Positions 25,293 to 36,142 of a stretch of DNA of 64,000 bases are shown here, piece by piece. The notes under the pieces were generated by a model. That model ran no database searches and was not told the origin of the DNA. It worked only from the letters and a program-made list of their open reading frames with translations. Within the stretch, counting starts at the first letter, position 1. Every line of letters starts with the position of its first letter. Source of the stretch: Actinoalloteichus hoggarensis (lineage in GTDB: Bacteria; Actinomycetota; Actinomycetes; Mycobacteriales; Pseudonocardiaceae); the NCBI RefSeq assembly GCF_002234535.1, contig NZ_CP022521.1:5998001-6062000 (forward strand), read 5' to 3'. A program made the position numbers and the translations under genes.

Positions 25293-25928
25293 GGCGTCCT
25301 CCTCGTTCCGGTGTCGTGGCGGTCGTTTCGTAGACCCCGTTCTCGTCCGTCCGCCGGCCCGATCAGCCCGTCAGCCCAGCCGGTGCAGCCGGCCCACACC
25401 AGCCACGTCGACCTGTCAGTCGCGCCAATCCACCAGCCACGCCGACCGATCGGCCACGTAGGCCCATCAGTCCAGCCGGCCCGTCGGCCACGTCAGCCCA
25501 CCAGCCCGGCCTGCTCTTCAGCCCGGTCGATCCATCGGTCCGGCCGGCTCGGCACCGCCCGTGCCATGTCGTCGAGCGCGGGCAACCCGAGCGGGCACCT
25601 TGCCGCCAAGGCCGCGGCCACGGCCTGACTGCCGAGGCGTCCGCTCGGATCGCGGGCAGGCGCGGCGACGAGGTGGTGCCCCGCCTGCCGTCGGGCGACA
25701 GGCCGATCTGCCGCCTGTCCGACGCCTCATCGCGAGCTGTGGTGATGCGGTCTTTCGATGTTCGACCGCGCGCCGCCGCGTCTCTCGTGCCGTGCCCGCC
25801 TGCGGACCACGACCTTCGTCATCGCAGGGCCCACGGCCTCCGTCTCTCGGAACCCGCTCAGAGCAGCAGACCGCTCACCGCAGACCCCCAGCTCCGACCA
25901 TGCCGTCCCGAGCCGCGGCGACGCCCGC
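25293..25928. other. Large gap inside the mutasome operon
   Basis: 636 bases separate imuA' from imuB, although these genes are usually close. No gene is recognised. Bases 25340-25560 contain many degenerate copies of CAGCC-, CCACG- and GGCC-based words (for example CAGCCCGTCAGCCCAGCCGG), giving Pro/Ser/His-rich nonsense in all frames, so this looks like expanded low-complexity DNA. Confidence 0.6.
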
Positions 25929-26645
25929 TCAGCCCGCGCTCGTCGCCGGGGACGGTCGGCCGGAGAACCGATCGCCCGATCCCGCAGGCCTGGTAAGCCG
26001 ACCGTCGCCCCCGACGAGAGGCATCCGTGCCGACCTCGGCCGAGCAGCGGCTCCCCGTCCGACCACGCGCACCGTGGCCTGACAGTCGCGTACTCGGCCT
26101 TCGCCCCGCCCCGGCCCGCTCCAGACCTGTTCGACGCAGCTCACGTCCAGATCAGGCGCGGGCCAGTCGTCGAGCCGCCCGGTGGGAAGCAGCACCGCAC
26201 CACGCTGTCTGGCCCTGGCCGACAGGCTTCTGGCCTCGGTCGACCGCAGTCCCGGTGTGTCCGCGACGACGATCAGATCGAGGCCGTCGATCAACGAGGC
26301 GACCACCGCCGCCGGATCCCTACCTGGATGAGGGACCAGAACGAGACGCTCCACCGCGACGCCTGCCTCGGCGGCGGCGAGCACGCCCAGCCCGGCCATC
26401 CCCACCACTGCTGCCCAGGAACCGGCGGCGGTGGCCTCGGCGATCAACGCGAAGAGCAGCATGGCGGACCCGCGCACCGCCACCGTGCTGCCCCGGCGAA
26501 GACCGCCCCAGGGGAGTAGCGCACCCAGTTGCTCCCGGACCGGCAACACCTGTCGAGCTGCGAAGTCCGCTGTGCCCACGGCCATCCCCGACGCCGTGAC
26601 CACCCCGTCCAACGCTGCCAGCGTGGTGACCGCAGCCCGGGACAC
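25929..26645 (-). CDS. imuA': ImuA'-like protein of the mutasome
   Basis: A 238-residue protein, the first gene of the mutasome set. It resembles the RecA-like core of ImuA': REQLGALLPWGGLRRGSTVAVRGSAMLLFALIAEATAAGSWAAVVGMAGLGVLAAAEAGV, then LVLVPHPGRDPAAVVASLIDGLDLIVV. The usual Walker A lysine is absent (VRGSAMLL), which is normal for actinobacterial ImuA'. It is an accessory factor for DnaE2-dependent mutagenesis. Start GTG at 26645 has AAAGGGG 7 nt upstream; upstream in-frame codons are proline/arginine-rich and not credible. A perfect LexA box lies 58 nt before the start. Confidence 0.87.
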   Translation of the reverse strand: MSRAAVTTLAALDGVVTASGMAVGTADFAARQVLPVREQLGALLPWGGLRRGSTVAVRGSAMLLFALIAEATAAGSWAAVVGMAGLGVLAAAEAGVAVERLVLVPHPGRDPAAVVASLIDGLDLIVVADTPGLRSTEARSLSARARQRGAVLLPTGRLDDWPAPDLDVSCVEQVWSGPGRGEGRVRDCQATVRVVGRGAAARPRSARMPLVGGDGRLTRPAGSGDRFSGRPSPATSAG

Positions 26646-26702
26646 CGGCTTCCCCTTTCTTCCTGCGATGTAGCAGGCCCCCGACACCGGCCACACCACT
26701 GA

Positions 26703-26718
26703 TCGAACGTTTGTTCGA
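26703..26718 (-). promoter_or_regulatory. LexA (SOS) box controlling imuA'-imuB-dnaE2
   Basis: TCGAACGTTTGTTCGA fits the actinobacterial SOS-box consensus TCGAAC-N4-GTTCGA exactly. It sits 58 nt upstream of the imuA' start, where LexA would block transcription until DNA damage activates RecA. Confidence 0.93.
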
Positions 26719-27471
26719 TGACATGTCCCAGTAAAGCCGTCGCGAAAGAGCCCGTCAAGGGTGGGGGACGCCACGACCGGGTGAAATGCGGCCGGGGCCG
26801 CTCCGGTGGGCCCGCCCGCGGCCGGGCACCACCTCGCCGTGCTGCCGGATCGGCACTGCCCGACCGACAGGGCCGCCGATGGACCGGAGGTCGCCGATCG
26901 ACGGGCCGCCGATCGGCAGGAACCGCCCGCGCCGCGGCGACCGGAGACAGGCGGACGACGGAGTCCGCCGGTGCGAGACGTCGACCTGAGGATCGGCGGG
27001 CTTCGGCGGCGGAACGGGCCAGATCGACCGTGGACGGATGCGAGGAGGACCGGCCGTCTCGCCCCGGGATCAGGTGGGAGGAGCCGAGGAGTTCGAACAG
27101 GAGCCGGGGCTCGGACAGAGGCAGCCGGTTCCAGCGGAGGCGGGCGTGCAGGCGAGGGCAGGCGTTCCTGCGAAGCCGGGGATGGCGGCAGAAGCTGGAT
27201 CAGGCATATCGCCCCGGAGAACGGCCCTGCCGAGGTGCGATCGCGCTTCTCCGGCCGGAAGCGGCGGTGCGCGGCGCCAAGTGCCCGACACGGGCCGGGC
27301 GACACGCGCGTCGAGCCGGGTCGGTCGGACGGCGAAAGCGCAGGCGCCGCCGTGCGAACGGGCCGTCCGCCGCCCATGGCGTGCCCGTGCCGCCCGAGCA
27401 CCGTGACACAGAGCAGACCGCCTCGTCGACGCTCGACGAGGCGGCTCGCCGCTCAGCGCGGCGGATCGAGC
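26719..27471. other. Intergenic, no gene recognised
   Basis: About 750 bases between the LexA box and the end of purH. Frames on both strands are arginine/alanine-rich without motifs. A low-grade repeat of GGTCGCCGATCGACGGGCC-like words occurs at 26,880-26,920. Confidence 0.6.
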
Positions 27472-29091
27472 TCAGTGCGCGAAATGCCGCGTGCCGGTGA
27501 GGAACACCGTGACGCCCGCCGCCTCCGCCGCAGCCAGCACCTCGGCGTCGCGCACCGAGCCGCCGGGCTGCACCACGGCCCGCACGCCCGCGTCCAACAG
27601 CACCTGAAGGCCGTCGGGGAACGGGAAGAACGCATCGGACGCGGCCACCGAGCCCTTCGCCCGGTCGCCCGCCCTGGCGACCGCCAGCCGCGCGGCGTCG
27701 ACCCGGTTGACCTGGCCCATGCCCGCGCCGACGGTCGCCCCGGCGTCGGCCAGCAGGATCGCGTTCGACTTCACCGCACGGCAGGCACGCCAGGCGAAGG
27801 CGAGATCGGCCAGTGTCTGCTCGTCGACCTCGGCGCCCACCCGCGTCCAGTTCGCCGGATCGTCGCCCTCGGCGTCGATCGCGTCCGCCGTCTGCACCAG
27901 CAGGCCGCCCGAGATCGCCCGCGACTCCGCTCCGCCGCGCACCGGCGGCTCGGCCTCGAGGATGCGGATGTTCTTCTTCCTGGTCAACACGTCGACCGCC
28001 CCGTCGTCGAACGCGGGTGCGATGATCACCTCGGTGAAGATGTCGACCACCTGCTCGGCCATCTCCACCGTGACCGGCCGATTCGCGGCGATCACCCCGC
28101 CGAAGGCGCTGACCGGGTCACAGGCATGTGCCCGACGATGCGCGTCGGCGATGGCGCCGTCGCCCGCGAGCGCCGAGACCGCGATGCCGCAGGGATTGGC
28201 GTGCTTGATCACGGCGACACAGGGCAGCTCGTGGTCATGGGCCGATCGCCAGGCCGCGTCGGCGTCGACGTAGTTGTTGTAGGACATGCCCTTGCCGTGC
28301 AGCTGTGTGGCGCCTGCCAGCCCCGTCGCGGCCGTGTCACCGTCCCGGTAGAGGGCGGCCCGCTGGTGCGGATTCTCCCCGTAGCGCAGCACCCGCTCCC
28401 GTTCCCAGCTCCGGCCGAGCCAGTCCGCGAATCCGGTCGTCTGCTCGTCCGAGACCAGTGTCTGCCCCATCCACGAGGCCACGGCCATGTCGTAGGAGGC
28501 GGTGTGGCGGAACGCGGCGGCGGCCAGCGCCTGCCGTTCGGCGAGGGTGAACCCGCCTGCCGTGACGGTGGCCAGCACCGACTCGTACCGGGAGGGCTCC
28601 ACCACGACGGCGACGTTGGCGTGGTTCTTCGCCGCCGCCCGCACCATCGCCGGACCGCCGATGTCGATCTGCTCGACGCAGTCCTCCGGTGCCGCGCCCG
28701 AGGCGACCGTCTGAGTGAACGGGTAGAGGTTCACCACCAGGAGGTCGAACGGCGCGATGTCCAGGGTCCGGAGCTGCTCCTCGTGTTCCGTGCGGCGCAG
28801 GTCCGCCAGCAGACCCGCGTGGACGCCGGGGTGCAGCGTCTTGACCCTGCCGTCGAGACACTCGGGAAAACCGGTCACCTTCTCGACCGGCGTGACCGGG
28901 ATGTCGGCCTCGGCGATCCGCGCGGCGGTCCCGCCGGTGGAGACGATCTCCACTCCCGCGGCGTGCAGGCCCCTCGCGAACTCGATCAGGCCCTCCTTGT
29001 CCGACACGGCGATCAGCGCGCGGCGCACCGGGCGACGGGCGGCGCCGTCGGGGGCGGTCTGATCCGAACCGTCGGTCACGGGGTCGGTCAC
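27472..29091 (-). CDS. purH: Bifunctional AICAR transformylase/IMP cyclohydrolase
   Basis: A 539-residue enzyme for the last two steps of IMP synthesis: 10-formyl-THF-dependent formylation of AICAR and ring closure. The N-terminal IMP cyclohydrolase domain ([74 protein letters not shown]) is followed by the transformylase domain ([25 protein letters not shown] with the catalytic Lys-His, [24 protein letters not shown]) and the C-terminal GTRHFAH. GTG start at 29091 overlaps the purN stop as GTGA, with GAAAGGTGA as ribosome binding site, so the two purine genes are translationally coupled. Confidence 0.96.
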   Translation of the reverse strand: MTDPVTDGSDQTAPDGAARRPVRRALIAVSDKEGLIEFARGLHAAGVEIVSTGGTAARIAEADIPVTPVEKVTGFPECLDGRVKTLHPGVHAGLLADLRRTEHEEQLRTLDIAPFDLLVVNLYPFTQTVASGAAPEDCVEQIDIGGPAMVRAAAKNHANVAVVVEPSRYESVLATVTAGGFTLAERQALAAAAFRHTASYDMAVASWMGQTLVSDEQTTGFADWLGRSWERERVLRYGENPHQRAALYRDGDTAATGLAGATQLHGKGMSYNNYVDADAAWRSAHDHELPCVAVIKHANPCGIAVSALAGDGAIADAHRRAHACDPVSAFGGVIAANRPVTVEMAEQVVDIFTEVIIAPAFDDGAVDVLTRKKNIRILEAEPPVRGGAESRAISGGLLVQTADAIDAEGDDPANWTRVGAEVDEQTLADLAFAWRACRAVKSNAILLADAGATVGAGMGQVNRVDAARLAVARAGDRAKGSVAASDAFFPFPDGLQVLLDAGVRAVVQPGGSVRDAEVLAAAEAAGVTVFLTGTRHFAH

Positions 29092-29747
29092 GGGATTGTC
29101 ACCTTTCGTCCGGTCACGGTGCAGCCCTCGCGGGCCAGCCGGGCCACCACGTCCACGAGCAGCCGACGTTCCACCGTCTTGATTCGTTCGTGCAAGGTCT
29201 GCTCGGTGTCCGAGGCCAGCACCGGCACCGCCTCCTGCTGGAGGATCGGTCCGGTGTCCACTCCGGCGTCCACCAGGTGCACGGTGGAGCCGGTGACCCG
29301 CACGCCGTAGCGGATGGCCTCGGCCACCGCATGCGCGCCGGGAAAGGCGGGCAGCAGGGCCGGGTGCGTGTTCACCACGCGCCCGTCGAACCGCGCCAGG
29401 AAGTCGGGCCCGAGGATCTTCATGAATCCCGCGGAGACCACCAGGTCCGGGCGATGCGCCGCGACCTCGTCCGCCAGCGTCCGATTCCAGTCGGCCCGAT
29501 CGGGATGATCGGCCAGCCGCACGGCGAACGTCGGCAGTCCTGCCTGCGCGGCGCGCGCGAGTCCGGCCGCGCCGGGGCGGTCCGAGCCCACCGCGACCAC
29601 CTCCGCGGGGAAGTCGGGAGCCGCCGCGGCGTCCAGCAGCGCCTGCGCGAGAGTCCCGGCGCCCGAGAGCAGCATGACGACGCGGGCGGGAACGGGAAGT
29701 CGAAGCCGGGAGGAGTCGGGTCCTGCATCCGGTGGTGAAGCGCTCAG
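29088..29747 (-). CDS. purN: Phosphoribosylglycinamide formyltransferase (probable CTG start)
   Basis: A 219-residue enzyme transferring the formyl group of 10-formyl-THF to GAR. Motifs: [18 protein letters not shown], then [36 protein letters not shown] with the catalytic Asn-His (N-T-H-P), [22 protein letters not shown]. Between the upstream in-frame TAG and the ATG at 29675 there is no ATG, GTG or TTG. The ATG would drop the first residues of beta strand 1 (ARVVMLLS) and has no good ribosome binding site. A CTG at 29747 has CAGGAG six bases before it and gives a normal N-terminus, so I place the start there. The stop overlaps purH; DUF6350 precedes. Confidence 0.85.
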   Translation of the reverse strand: MSASPPDAGPDSSRLRLPVPARVVMLLSGAGTLAQALLDAAAAPDFPAEVVAVGSDRPGAAGLARAAQAGLPTFAVRLADHPDRADWNRTLADEVAAHRPDLVVSAGFMKILGPDFLARFDGRVVNTHPALLPAFPGAHAVAEAIRYGVRVTGSTVHLVDAGVDTGPILQQEAVPVLASDTEQTLHERIKTVERRLLVDVVARLAREGCTVTGRKVTIP

Positions 29748-29871
29748 CGTGATCTCCTGACGAAACCGGGGAGGAGTGGCCCAAGCCTAGGTCTCGCCGG
29801 TTCGATCACCGCAGCCAGGGCGATAGGCGACCCGATCGGTTGATCTTCGTCGCCGTGGCGACGGATCTCGG

Positions 29872-31803
29872 CTACGCGCGGGGTGCGTCCGGATCTTCCT
29901 GCGGCCAGTCCTCGACGGCCTCGTCGAGCGTGCCGCGCGGCTGCGGCATCGCAGCCGCCTCGGCGACGGGCGACGGCAGGACGACGCCGCCGACGTCGGC
30001 CGACCGGACGGTGAGGTGATCCCACGTCGCGGCCGGCCCGCGACCTGCGGATCTCGCCCCGGGCTCCGTCCCGGAGTCGACGGCGGGATTCCGTCGGGGA
30101 GCGGGCACGTGGAGGGCGACCGGCCGGTCCGTGAGCCGGTGGGCGGCGGCGTCCTCGACGACCTCGATCCGCTCGATCACGCCGTCGCCGCCCGCGGCCG
30201 GCCTCGTCCGCGACGTCTCGACGGACGGCTGCGGGGCTGTGGAGCCGCCGTCGTCGCTCCGGGCTCCGTCGGTCCGGTGTGCGTCGGCTCGGGCGCCGTC
30301 GGCGTCGGCTCCATCGGGCACGACGTCATCGGGCACGACGTCATCGGGCACGACGCCATCAGGCACGACGCCATCAGGCACGACACCGTCCGGATCGGCG
30401 GAGGACGTCCCGCCGCGCCGACCCGCATTCGCCGCCTCGACGGCGGGCCGTGCCGCGACGGGCCTCGGGTCCTCGGCGTCACAGGCGACCGGGGCGTCCC
30501 CGTCGGGGTCCGTCCCGGCAGGCACGGCGTCCCCCTCCCCGGCGTCCCCCTCCCCGGCGGCCGCCTCGCCGTCCACGGCGGCCTCCCCGGAATCCCGGAC
30601 GACCTCGATCTCCCCGGTCTCGGCGTCCTCGTCGAACTCGCGGTGGGCCGCCCGCTCGGCGACGGCGCCCTCCCCCGCCGCCCGACGCGGCCCGCCGAGC
30701 AGCGCCACCAGGACGGCGGGCGTCCCGACGAGGACCAGGACGGCCGTCGCCAGTCCCGTCGCCGGGACGTGCACCGGGTCGAACGCACCGCTGCCGAGTC
30801 GGCCGCCCGCCACGGCGGCGGCGATCGAGACGATCGACGCGGCGAGCCCGACCCCCACGAGTACGTCGCGCAACCGCTCTCGCCGCGATCGCGCGCCGGC
30901 GCGGAACCCACCGAGCAGCAGGCCCGCGGCGATCGGCAGGAGCAGGGTCAGCGCCCACCACGGGCGGGCGGCCGCGTCCGGCAGGGCGGCCAGCAGCGGA
31001 AGGTCCAGCTCCGGTCCCGGTCGGGATGCGAAGGGCGTCGCCACCGCATGACCGAGGGAGAATCCCGAACCCGCGGCGAACGAGAGCCCCGCCACCACCG
31101 CGTTGGGCAGATAGGCCAGCGAACACGCCAGGAGACCGAGCGCGTCGGCGAGGCGATCCCGAGTGAACGACTCGACGATCTCCGGTGCCGCGACCAACAA
31201 TCCGAACAGGGTCACCGAGGCGCCCACCGCCAGCAGCAGGGCCGCGCCGAGCAGTCCGACCCTGACTCCGTCCCGGAGGAACGCGGGCAGCCGGCCGGAC
31301 CACGTGAGCGGCATTCCGCAGCGCAGCACGCCGACCCCGGCGGCCGTCGCGGCCAGCAGCGCGGCCGTCACTCCGGCGCTCGACGGGAACACGATGACGA
31401 GCCCCTCGCTGCCGCCCGTCGCGATCTCGGCGAACGCGACGGCGAGCACCCCGTGGCCCGCGCCGGTCAACGCCACGAGCAGCAGCGCGGTCCATGGCGT
31501 GCCGCCCAGTCTGCGCAGCGTCGAAGCGACGCTCGTGGCGATCAGGAAGAACAGGATCAGGGTCGGCAGCAGCGGCAGGACGCCCAGCGGCTCGCCGAGA
31601 ATCACCAGCGGCACCTGGTGAGCCGCGAGCCACGCAGGCACCGACAGACTCGCCACGGCACCGAGGGACAGCGCGTCGTCACCTGCGGTGGCCAGGATCA
31701 GGACCGTCAGGGCGATCACCGTGAGGCAGCCGAACACCAGCGAGTTCAGGACCGACGTCACGAGCGCTCTGGCCCGCTCCAGCCGGGCTGCCTCCGGGAT
31801 CAT
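29872..31803 (-). CDS. DUF6350 family polytopic membrane protein
   Basis: A 643-residue protein. The N-terminal about 390 residues contain 8-10 membrane helices (LVTSVLNSLVFGCLTVIALTV, IILGEPLGVLPLLPTLILF, and later FLRDGVRVGLLGAALLLAVGA, LACSLAYLPNAVVAGLSFAAGSGFSLG). The C-terminal about 230 residues are acidic and disordered, with a GVVPD-type repeat. This matches the DUF6350 proteins that precede purN-purH in actinobacteria, and related proteins have been tied to cell division (PerM-like); that link is inferred. ATG at 31803 directly precedes IPEAARLERARALV; GTG at 31848 is an alternative. Downstream gap to purN is 124 bases, probably one operon. Confidence 0.82.
   Translation of the reverse strand: MIPEAARLERARALVTSVLNSLVFGCLTVIALTVLILATAGDDALSLGAVASLSVPAWLAAHQVPLVILGEPLGVLPLLPTLILFFLIATSVASTLRRLGGTPWTALLLVALTGAGHGVLAVAFAEIATGGSEGLVIVFPSSAGVTAALLAATAAGVGVLRCGMPLTWSGRLPAFLRDGVRVGLLGAALLLAVGASVTLFGLLVAAPEIVESFTRDRLADALGLLACSLAYLPNAVVAGLSFAAGSGFSLGHAVATPFASRPGPELDLPLLAALPDAAARPWWALTLLLPIAAGLLLGGFRAGARSRRERLRDVLVGVGLAASIVSIAAAVAGGRLGSGAFDPVHVPATGLATAVLVLVGTPAVLVALLGGPRRAAGEGAVAERAAHREFDEDAETGEIEVVRDSGEAAVDGEAAAGEGDAGEGDAVPAGTDPDGDAPVACDAEDPRPVAARPAVEAANAGRRGGTSSADPDGVVPDGVVPDGVVPDDVVPDDVVPDGADADGARADAHRTDGARSDDGGSTAPQPSVETSRTRPAAGGDGVIERIEVVEDAAAHRLTDRPVALHVPAPRRNPAVDSGTEPGARSAGRGPAATWDHLTVRSADVGGVVLPSPVAEAAAMPQPRGTLDEAVEDWPQEDPDAPRA
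30312..30386. repeat. 15-bp tandem repeat in the DUF6350 tail
   Basis: Five copies of CATCGGGCACGACGT with 0-3 changes. On the coding strand they give repeated Asp-(Gly/Asp)-Val-Val-Pro, in frame, in the predicted disordered C-terminal tail. Confidence 0.9.
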
Positions 31804-31848
31804 CACCCGATCCGCGTCGTCGTCGCCGTCCGCTCGGAGCGTGATCAC

Positions 31849-32221
31849 GCGGGCAGGGTCGCACCGCGAACGCGCGGTTCCGGCCAGCCGCGCCGTTCTC
31901 GAACGGGTGAGGACGGTGGGCGACCGCCGGAGGAGCGTCGTCCCTCGACGACACGTGTTCCGCTGCCCGGCCGACGAACCACGTGCCCGGCCGCGAACCG
32001 AGGCCGCCGGGCACCGGTCCACGAGGGGCGAGACCCGCCGGCGGCGGGCGCCCCGATCGCCTGCGGCACGGAACCCGTGAGAGGGGTGTCCGGCGGAGGT
32101 CCGACACAGCGGGGACGTGCGGAGACGGCGACGCGGTTCGGCACCGGCGGCCGCTCAGCCGCTCGCCGACGGGCGGGCCGCTGGAACGCGACCCGGCCCG
32201 CGGGAACGGCCGGGCGCTCGA
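31849..32221. other. Intergenic, no gene recognised
   Basis: About 370 bases between the DUF5336 gene end and the DUF6350 gene start, both leftward. It should hold the promoter for DUF6350-purN-purH, but no convincing -10/-35 pair was found. Confidence 0.55.
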
Positions 32222-32914
32222 CTACTGGCCGTAGCCGCCGGGTGGCGGGGTGGTGCCGGGCTGCTGGCCGTACTGACCGGGCTGCTGCGTACCGCCGAAC
32301 ACCTCAGTGCCCTGGGAGTACGGCGCCGCCTGGGCCGGCTGCCCGCCGGTTCCCGGGTTCTGCTGCGCGTACTGCTGCTCCGCCTGGCCGTACTGGGCCT
32401 GCTGACCGAACTGGCCCTGCGGGGTCTGGCCGTACTGGCCGGGCTGCCCCGCCTGCGGGTTCCAGTTGCCCTGCGGATAGGCGGGTTTGGGGGTGACCTT
32501 GAGGATCTCCGCGTTGAACAGCCACGCCGTGACCAGCGCACCCGCCTCGACCAGACCGACGATCAGCGCCACGATCGCCAGGACGGACACGTCGCCCGGC
32601 CAGTGGACGACCATCTGCAGCAGGCCGAGCACGCCCGCCACCGAGAGGAAGGCGAACAGCAGGTGCAGCTGCGGGCCCTTGGGCAGCAGCGAGACGCCCG
32701 CGAGCAGACCCGCGAGCAACAGCAGCGAGACCGACGTCCCCGTGCCGCCGCCGATGCCGAAGGTCGGGGCGAGCTGTGACTCGCCGAAGGCGAGCAGGTA
32801 GATGATGAGGCCGAGCCCGGCTCCGACGAGAGCAAGGATGGACGGAAGGCTGAAACCTCCCGCAGGCGCTGGACTGCCTGCCTGCTGTTGAGGTGCGCCG
32901 TAGGGCACGGACAT
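32222..32914 (-). CDS. DUF5336 family membrane protein (34-kDa antigen-like)
   Basis: A 230-residue protein. After a short Gln/Pro-rich N-terminus come four membrane helices (LPSILALVGAGLGLIIYLLAF, VSLLLLAGLLAGVSLLP, LLFAFLSVAGVLGLLQMVV, VLAIVALIVGLVEAGALVTAW), and the C-terminal 85 residues are Gln/Gly/Tyr/Pro-rich (GQYGQ, GQFGQQAQYGQ units). This is the architecture of DUF5336 proteins such as the mycobacterial 34-kDa antigenic protein family, whose role is uncertain. A GGAGGAGGAGA ribosome binding site precedes the ATG. It stands between the DUF6350-purN-purH run and the sucC-sucD genes. Confidence 0.85.
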   Translation of the reverse strand: MSVPYGAPQQQAGSPAPAGGFSLPSILALVGAGLGLIIYLLAFGESQLAPTFGIGGGTGTSVSLLLLAGLLAGVSLLPKGPQLHLLFAFLSVAGVLGLLQMVVHWPGDVSVLAIVALIVGLVEAGALVTAWLFNAEILKVTPKPAYPQGNWNPQAGQPGQYGQTPQGQFGQQAQYGQAEQQYAQQNPGTGGQPAQAAPYSQGTEVFGGTQQPGQYGQQPGTTPPPGGYGQ

Positions 32915-33290
32915 GGCGGGGTCTCCTCCTCCACCGGATGCAACATTGCCGTTATCGGGCAGTCGGAACGCTAGCCGATCGCCCGGATAGGACGAATGTC
33001 GGTCTCACAGCGTTCCGTTGATCCCCCTGGTTTCGTGATCCCCCGGGACAGCGTGCACCACGATCACTCTGTCGAGTAGAGATTCCGCACTTTCCGTGAC
33101 GATGGACTCGTCCGGTGCGCGGAGCATGCCGTGCCGATCGGTCCTCATCAGCCCCGGGGGAACGGGCGATCCTCGTCAGCCCGTGGAACGGGCTCCGATC
33201 TCATCCGACCGTCCGCACGGCCCGGCCGCCCGTCGACGGCCCGATCGCCAGTGCCCGCGGCGCGATCGGACCGCACCGGTCGGCGAGACG
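32915..33290. other. Intergenic, no gene recognised
   Basis: About 375 bases between the DUF5336 start and the sucD terminator. The part 32,940-33,110 is relatively AT-rich for this genome and likely holds the DUF5336 promoter. Nothing else is recognised. Confidence 0.55.
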
Positions 33291-33332
33291 ACAGCAGGCC
33301 GGACATCCGCAAGGAATGTCCGGCCCTGCTGT
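33291..33332 (-). terminator. Terminator of sucC-sucD
   Basis: A 16-bp stem with one bulged base and a 9-nt loop: ACAGCAGGCCGGACAT at 33291-33306 pairs with ATGTCCGGCC-C-TGCTGT at 33316-33332. It begins 12 bases beyond the sucD stop codon on the minus strand. Confidence 0.85.
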
Positions 33333-33344
33333 GAGTACGGCCGA

Positions 33345-34238
<894 letters not shown>

Positions 34239-34244
34239 CTGGTG

Positions 34245-35423
34245 TCACGCCCCCTGCGCGGCGAGTTCGGCGGCCTTGGTGGCCGCGTCGTCCATGGTGT
34301 CGACCTGGACCAGACCCGGCAGGGCCGCCTCGGTGAGGATGCGCCGCCCTTCCTGGGCGTTGTTCCCGTCGAGCCGAACGACGATCGGCCTGGTCACGGC
34401 CTCGCCCCTGCTGTCGAGAAGCGCGAAGGCCGCGACGATGCCGTTCGCGACCGCGTCACAGGCGGTGATGCCGCCGAAGACGTTGACGAAGACGGACGTC
34501 ACGTCCGGGTCGGAGAGGATGATCTCCAGCCCGTTGGCCATGACCTCCGCGGAGGCACCGCCGCCGATGTCGAGGAAGTTGGCGGGCTTGACGCCGCCAT
34601 GCTTCTCGCCCGCGTAGGCCACCACGTCGAGCGTCGACATCACCAGGCCCGCACCGTTGCCGATGATGCCCACCTGGCCGTCGAGCTTGACGTAGTTGAG
34701 GTCCTTGGCCTTGGCCGCGGCCTCCAACGGGTCCTCGGCGCCCTTGTCGACCAGTTCGGCGTGGTCGGCGTGCCGGAACGCGGCGTTCTCGTCCAGCGTG
34801 ACCTTGCCGTCGAGAGCGATGATCCTGCCCTCGGGGTCGCGCACCAGCGGGTTCACCTCGACCAGCGTGGCGTCCTCGCCGACGAACGTGGCCCAGAGCT
34901 TCACGATCGAGTCGGCGACCTGGTCGGCGACCTCGGCCGGGAACTTCGCGGCCTCGACGATCTCGCGTGCCTTCGCGGAGTCGACGCCCGCGATCGGGTC
35001 GATCGCGATCCTGGCGAGTGCCTCCGGCTTGGTGGCCGCGACCTCCTCGATGTCCATTCCGCCCTCGACCGAGGCCATCGCCAGGAAGGTGCGGTTGGTG
35101 CGGTCGAGAAGGAAGGAGAAGTAGTACTCCTCGGCGATGTCCGAGGCGGGGGTCACCAGCACGCGATGCACCGTGTGGCCCTTGATGTCCAGGCCCAGGA
35201 TGGCCTCGGCCTTCTCCTGGGTCTCGGCGGGGTTCTCGGCCAGCTTCACGCCGCCCGCCTTGCCTCGCCCGCCGGTCTTCACCTGGGCTTTGACCACGAC
35301 CGGGACGCCGAGTTCCTCGGCGGCACCGCGAGCCTGGTCTGGGGTAGTGGCGACCGTGCCCGGGAGCACCGGAACGCCGTATTTGGCGAAGAGGTCCTTC
35401 GCTTGGTATTCGTACAGGTCCAC
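34245..35423 (-). CDS. sucC: Succinyl-CoA synthetase beta subunit
   Basis: A 392-residue ATP-grasp subunit that binds nucleotide and succinate and, with SucD, makes succinate and NTP from succinyl-CoA. Motifs: [42 protein letters not shown] (nucleotide-binding loop), [39 protein letters not shown] (metal site), [54 protein letters not shown] and [19 protein letters not shown] start with AGGAGA 6-7 nt upstream. First gene of sucC-sucD. Confidence 0.97.
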   Translation of the reverse strand: MDLYEYQAKDLFAKYGVPVLPGTVATTPDQARGAAEELGVPVVVKAQVKTGGRGKAGGVKLAENPAETQEKAEAILGLDIKGHTVHRVLVTPASDIAEEYYFSFLLDRTNRTFLAMASVEGGMDIEEVAATKPEALARIAIDPIAGVDSAKAREIVEAAKFPAEVADQVADSIVKLWATFVGEDATLVEVNPLVRDPEGRIIALDGKVTLDENAAFRHADHAELVDKGAEDPLEAAAKAKDLNYVKLDGQVGIIGNGAGLVMSTLDVVAYAGEKHGGVKPANFLDIGGGASAEVMANGLEIILSDPDVTSVFVNVFGGITACDAVANGIVAAFALLDSRGEAVTRPIVVRLDGNNAQEGRRILTEAALPGLVQVDTMDDAATKAAELAAQGA

Positions 35424-35734
35424 TCGAGTCTCCTGCGACGTCGGTGTCGGACTCCGCAGACCTTAACGACCTGCGATGACGGCGGGCACGTCGCATCCGG
35501 TGAGGTCAATCACCGCGTGACCTGCGTCGCAGAGATCCGCTTGGGATTCGGCGTCGCGACGACGGGGGGCCGTCCGCACGTCCGCCGCGCGTCGCCCACG
35601 ACGCGCCGTCGGACCTCGCCGATCCGCCCGACGAGCGGGCGCTGATCACTCGATCGGCGAGCGGCCGAGAGACGACCGAACCGACGACTGTGACGACCGT
35701 CTCAACGCCCGACGTCGTCCGCACGTGGAGCGAC
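35424..35734. other. Intergenic, no gene recognised
   Basis: About 310 bases between the sucC start and the end of the B12-binding gene. It should contain the sucC promoter; no clear sites were identified. Confidence 0.55.
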
Positions 35735-36142
35735 TCAGGTCCCGGCGGGCTGGGCCACGTTGCTGCGGACCCAGTCGACGATCTCGTGGGTCGGCGCGCC
35801 GGGGGTGAACACCTTGGCCACGCCGAGTTCGGCGAGCTTCGGCAGGTCCTCCTCCGGGATGATGCCGCCGCCGAAGACGACGACGTCGTCGGCCTCCCGA
35901 TCCCGAAGCAGCGCGACGACCTTCGCGAACAACGTCATGTGGGCTCCGGAGAGCACCGACAGACCGACGGCGTCGGCGTCCTCCTGCAGGACGGTCTCGA
36001 CCACCTGTTCCGGCGTCTGATGCAGGCCCGTGTAGATGACCTCCATGCCCGCGTCGCGCAGCGCTCTGGCGACGACCTTGGCACCTCGGTCATGACCATC
36101 GAGGCCCGGTTTCGCCACGACCACCCGGATACGACCGCTCAC
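35735..36142 (-). CDS. Cobalamin B12-binding domain protein
   Basis: A 135-residue single-domain protein with the base-off/His-on cobalamin fold: [25 protein letters not shown] carries the DxHxxG motif whose His coordinates cobalt, then [31 protein letters not shown], and [29 protein letters not shown] for the nucleotide tail. It matches the C-terminal domain of methylmalonyl-CoA mutase and the small subunit of related acyl-CoA mutases, so it may be the B12-carrying subunit for a mutase encoded elsewhere. It is upstream of sucC; mutase product succinyl-CoA would feed SucCD, an inference from position. GTG start with GGGAGGA upstream. Confidence 0.9.
   Translation of the reverse strand: MSGRIRVVVAKPGLDGHDRGAKVVARALRDAGMEVIYTGLHQTPEQVVETVLQEDADAVGLSVLSGAHMTLFAKVVALLRDREADDVVVFGGGIIPEEDLPKLAELGVAKVFTPGAPTHEIVDWVRSNVAQPAGT

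Noticed and set aside
26806-29310. 834-residue plus-strand frame opposite purH
   Set aside because: Shadow of purH and purN with no ribosome binding site; purH motifs are decisive.
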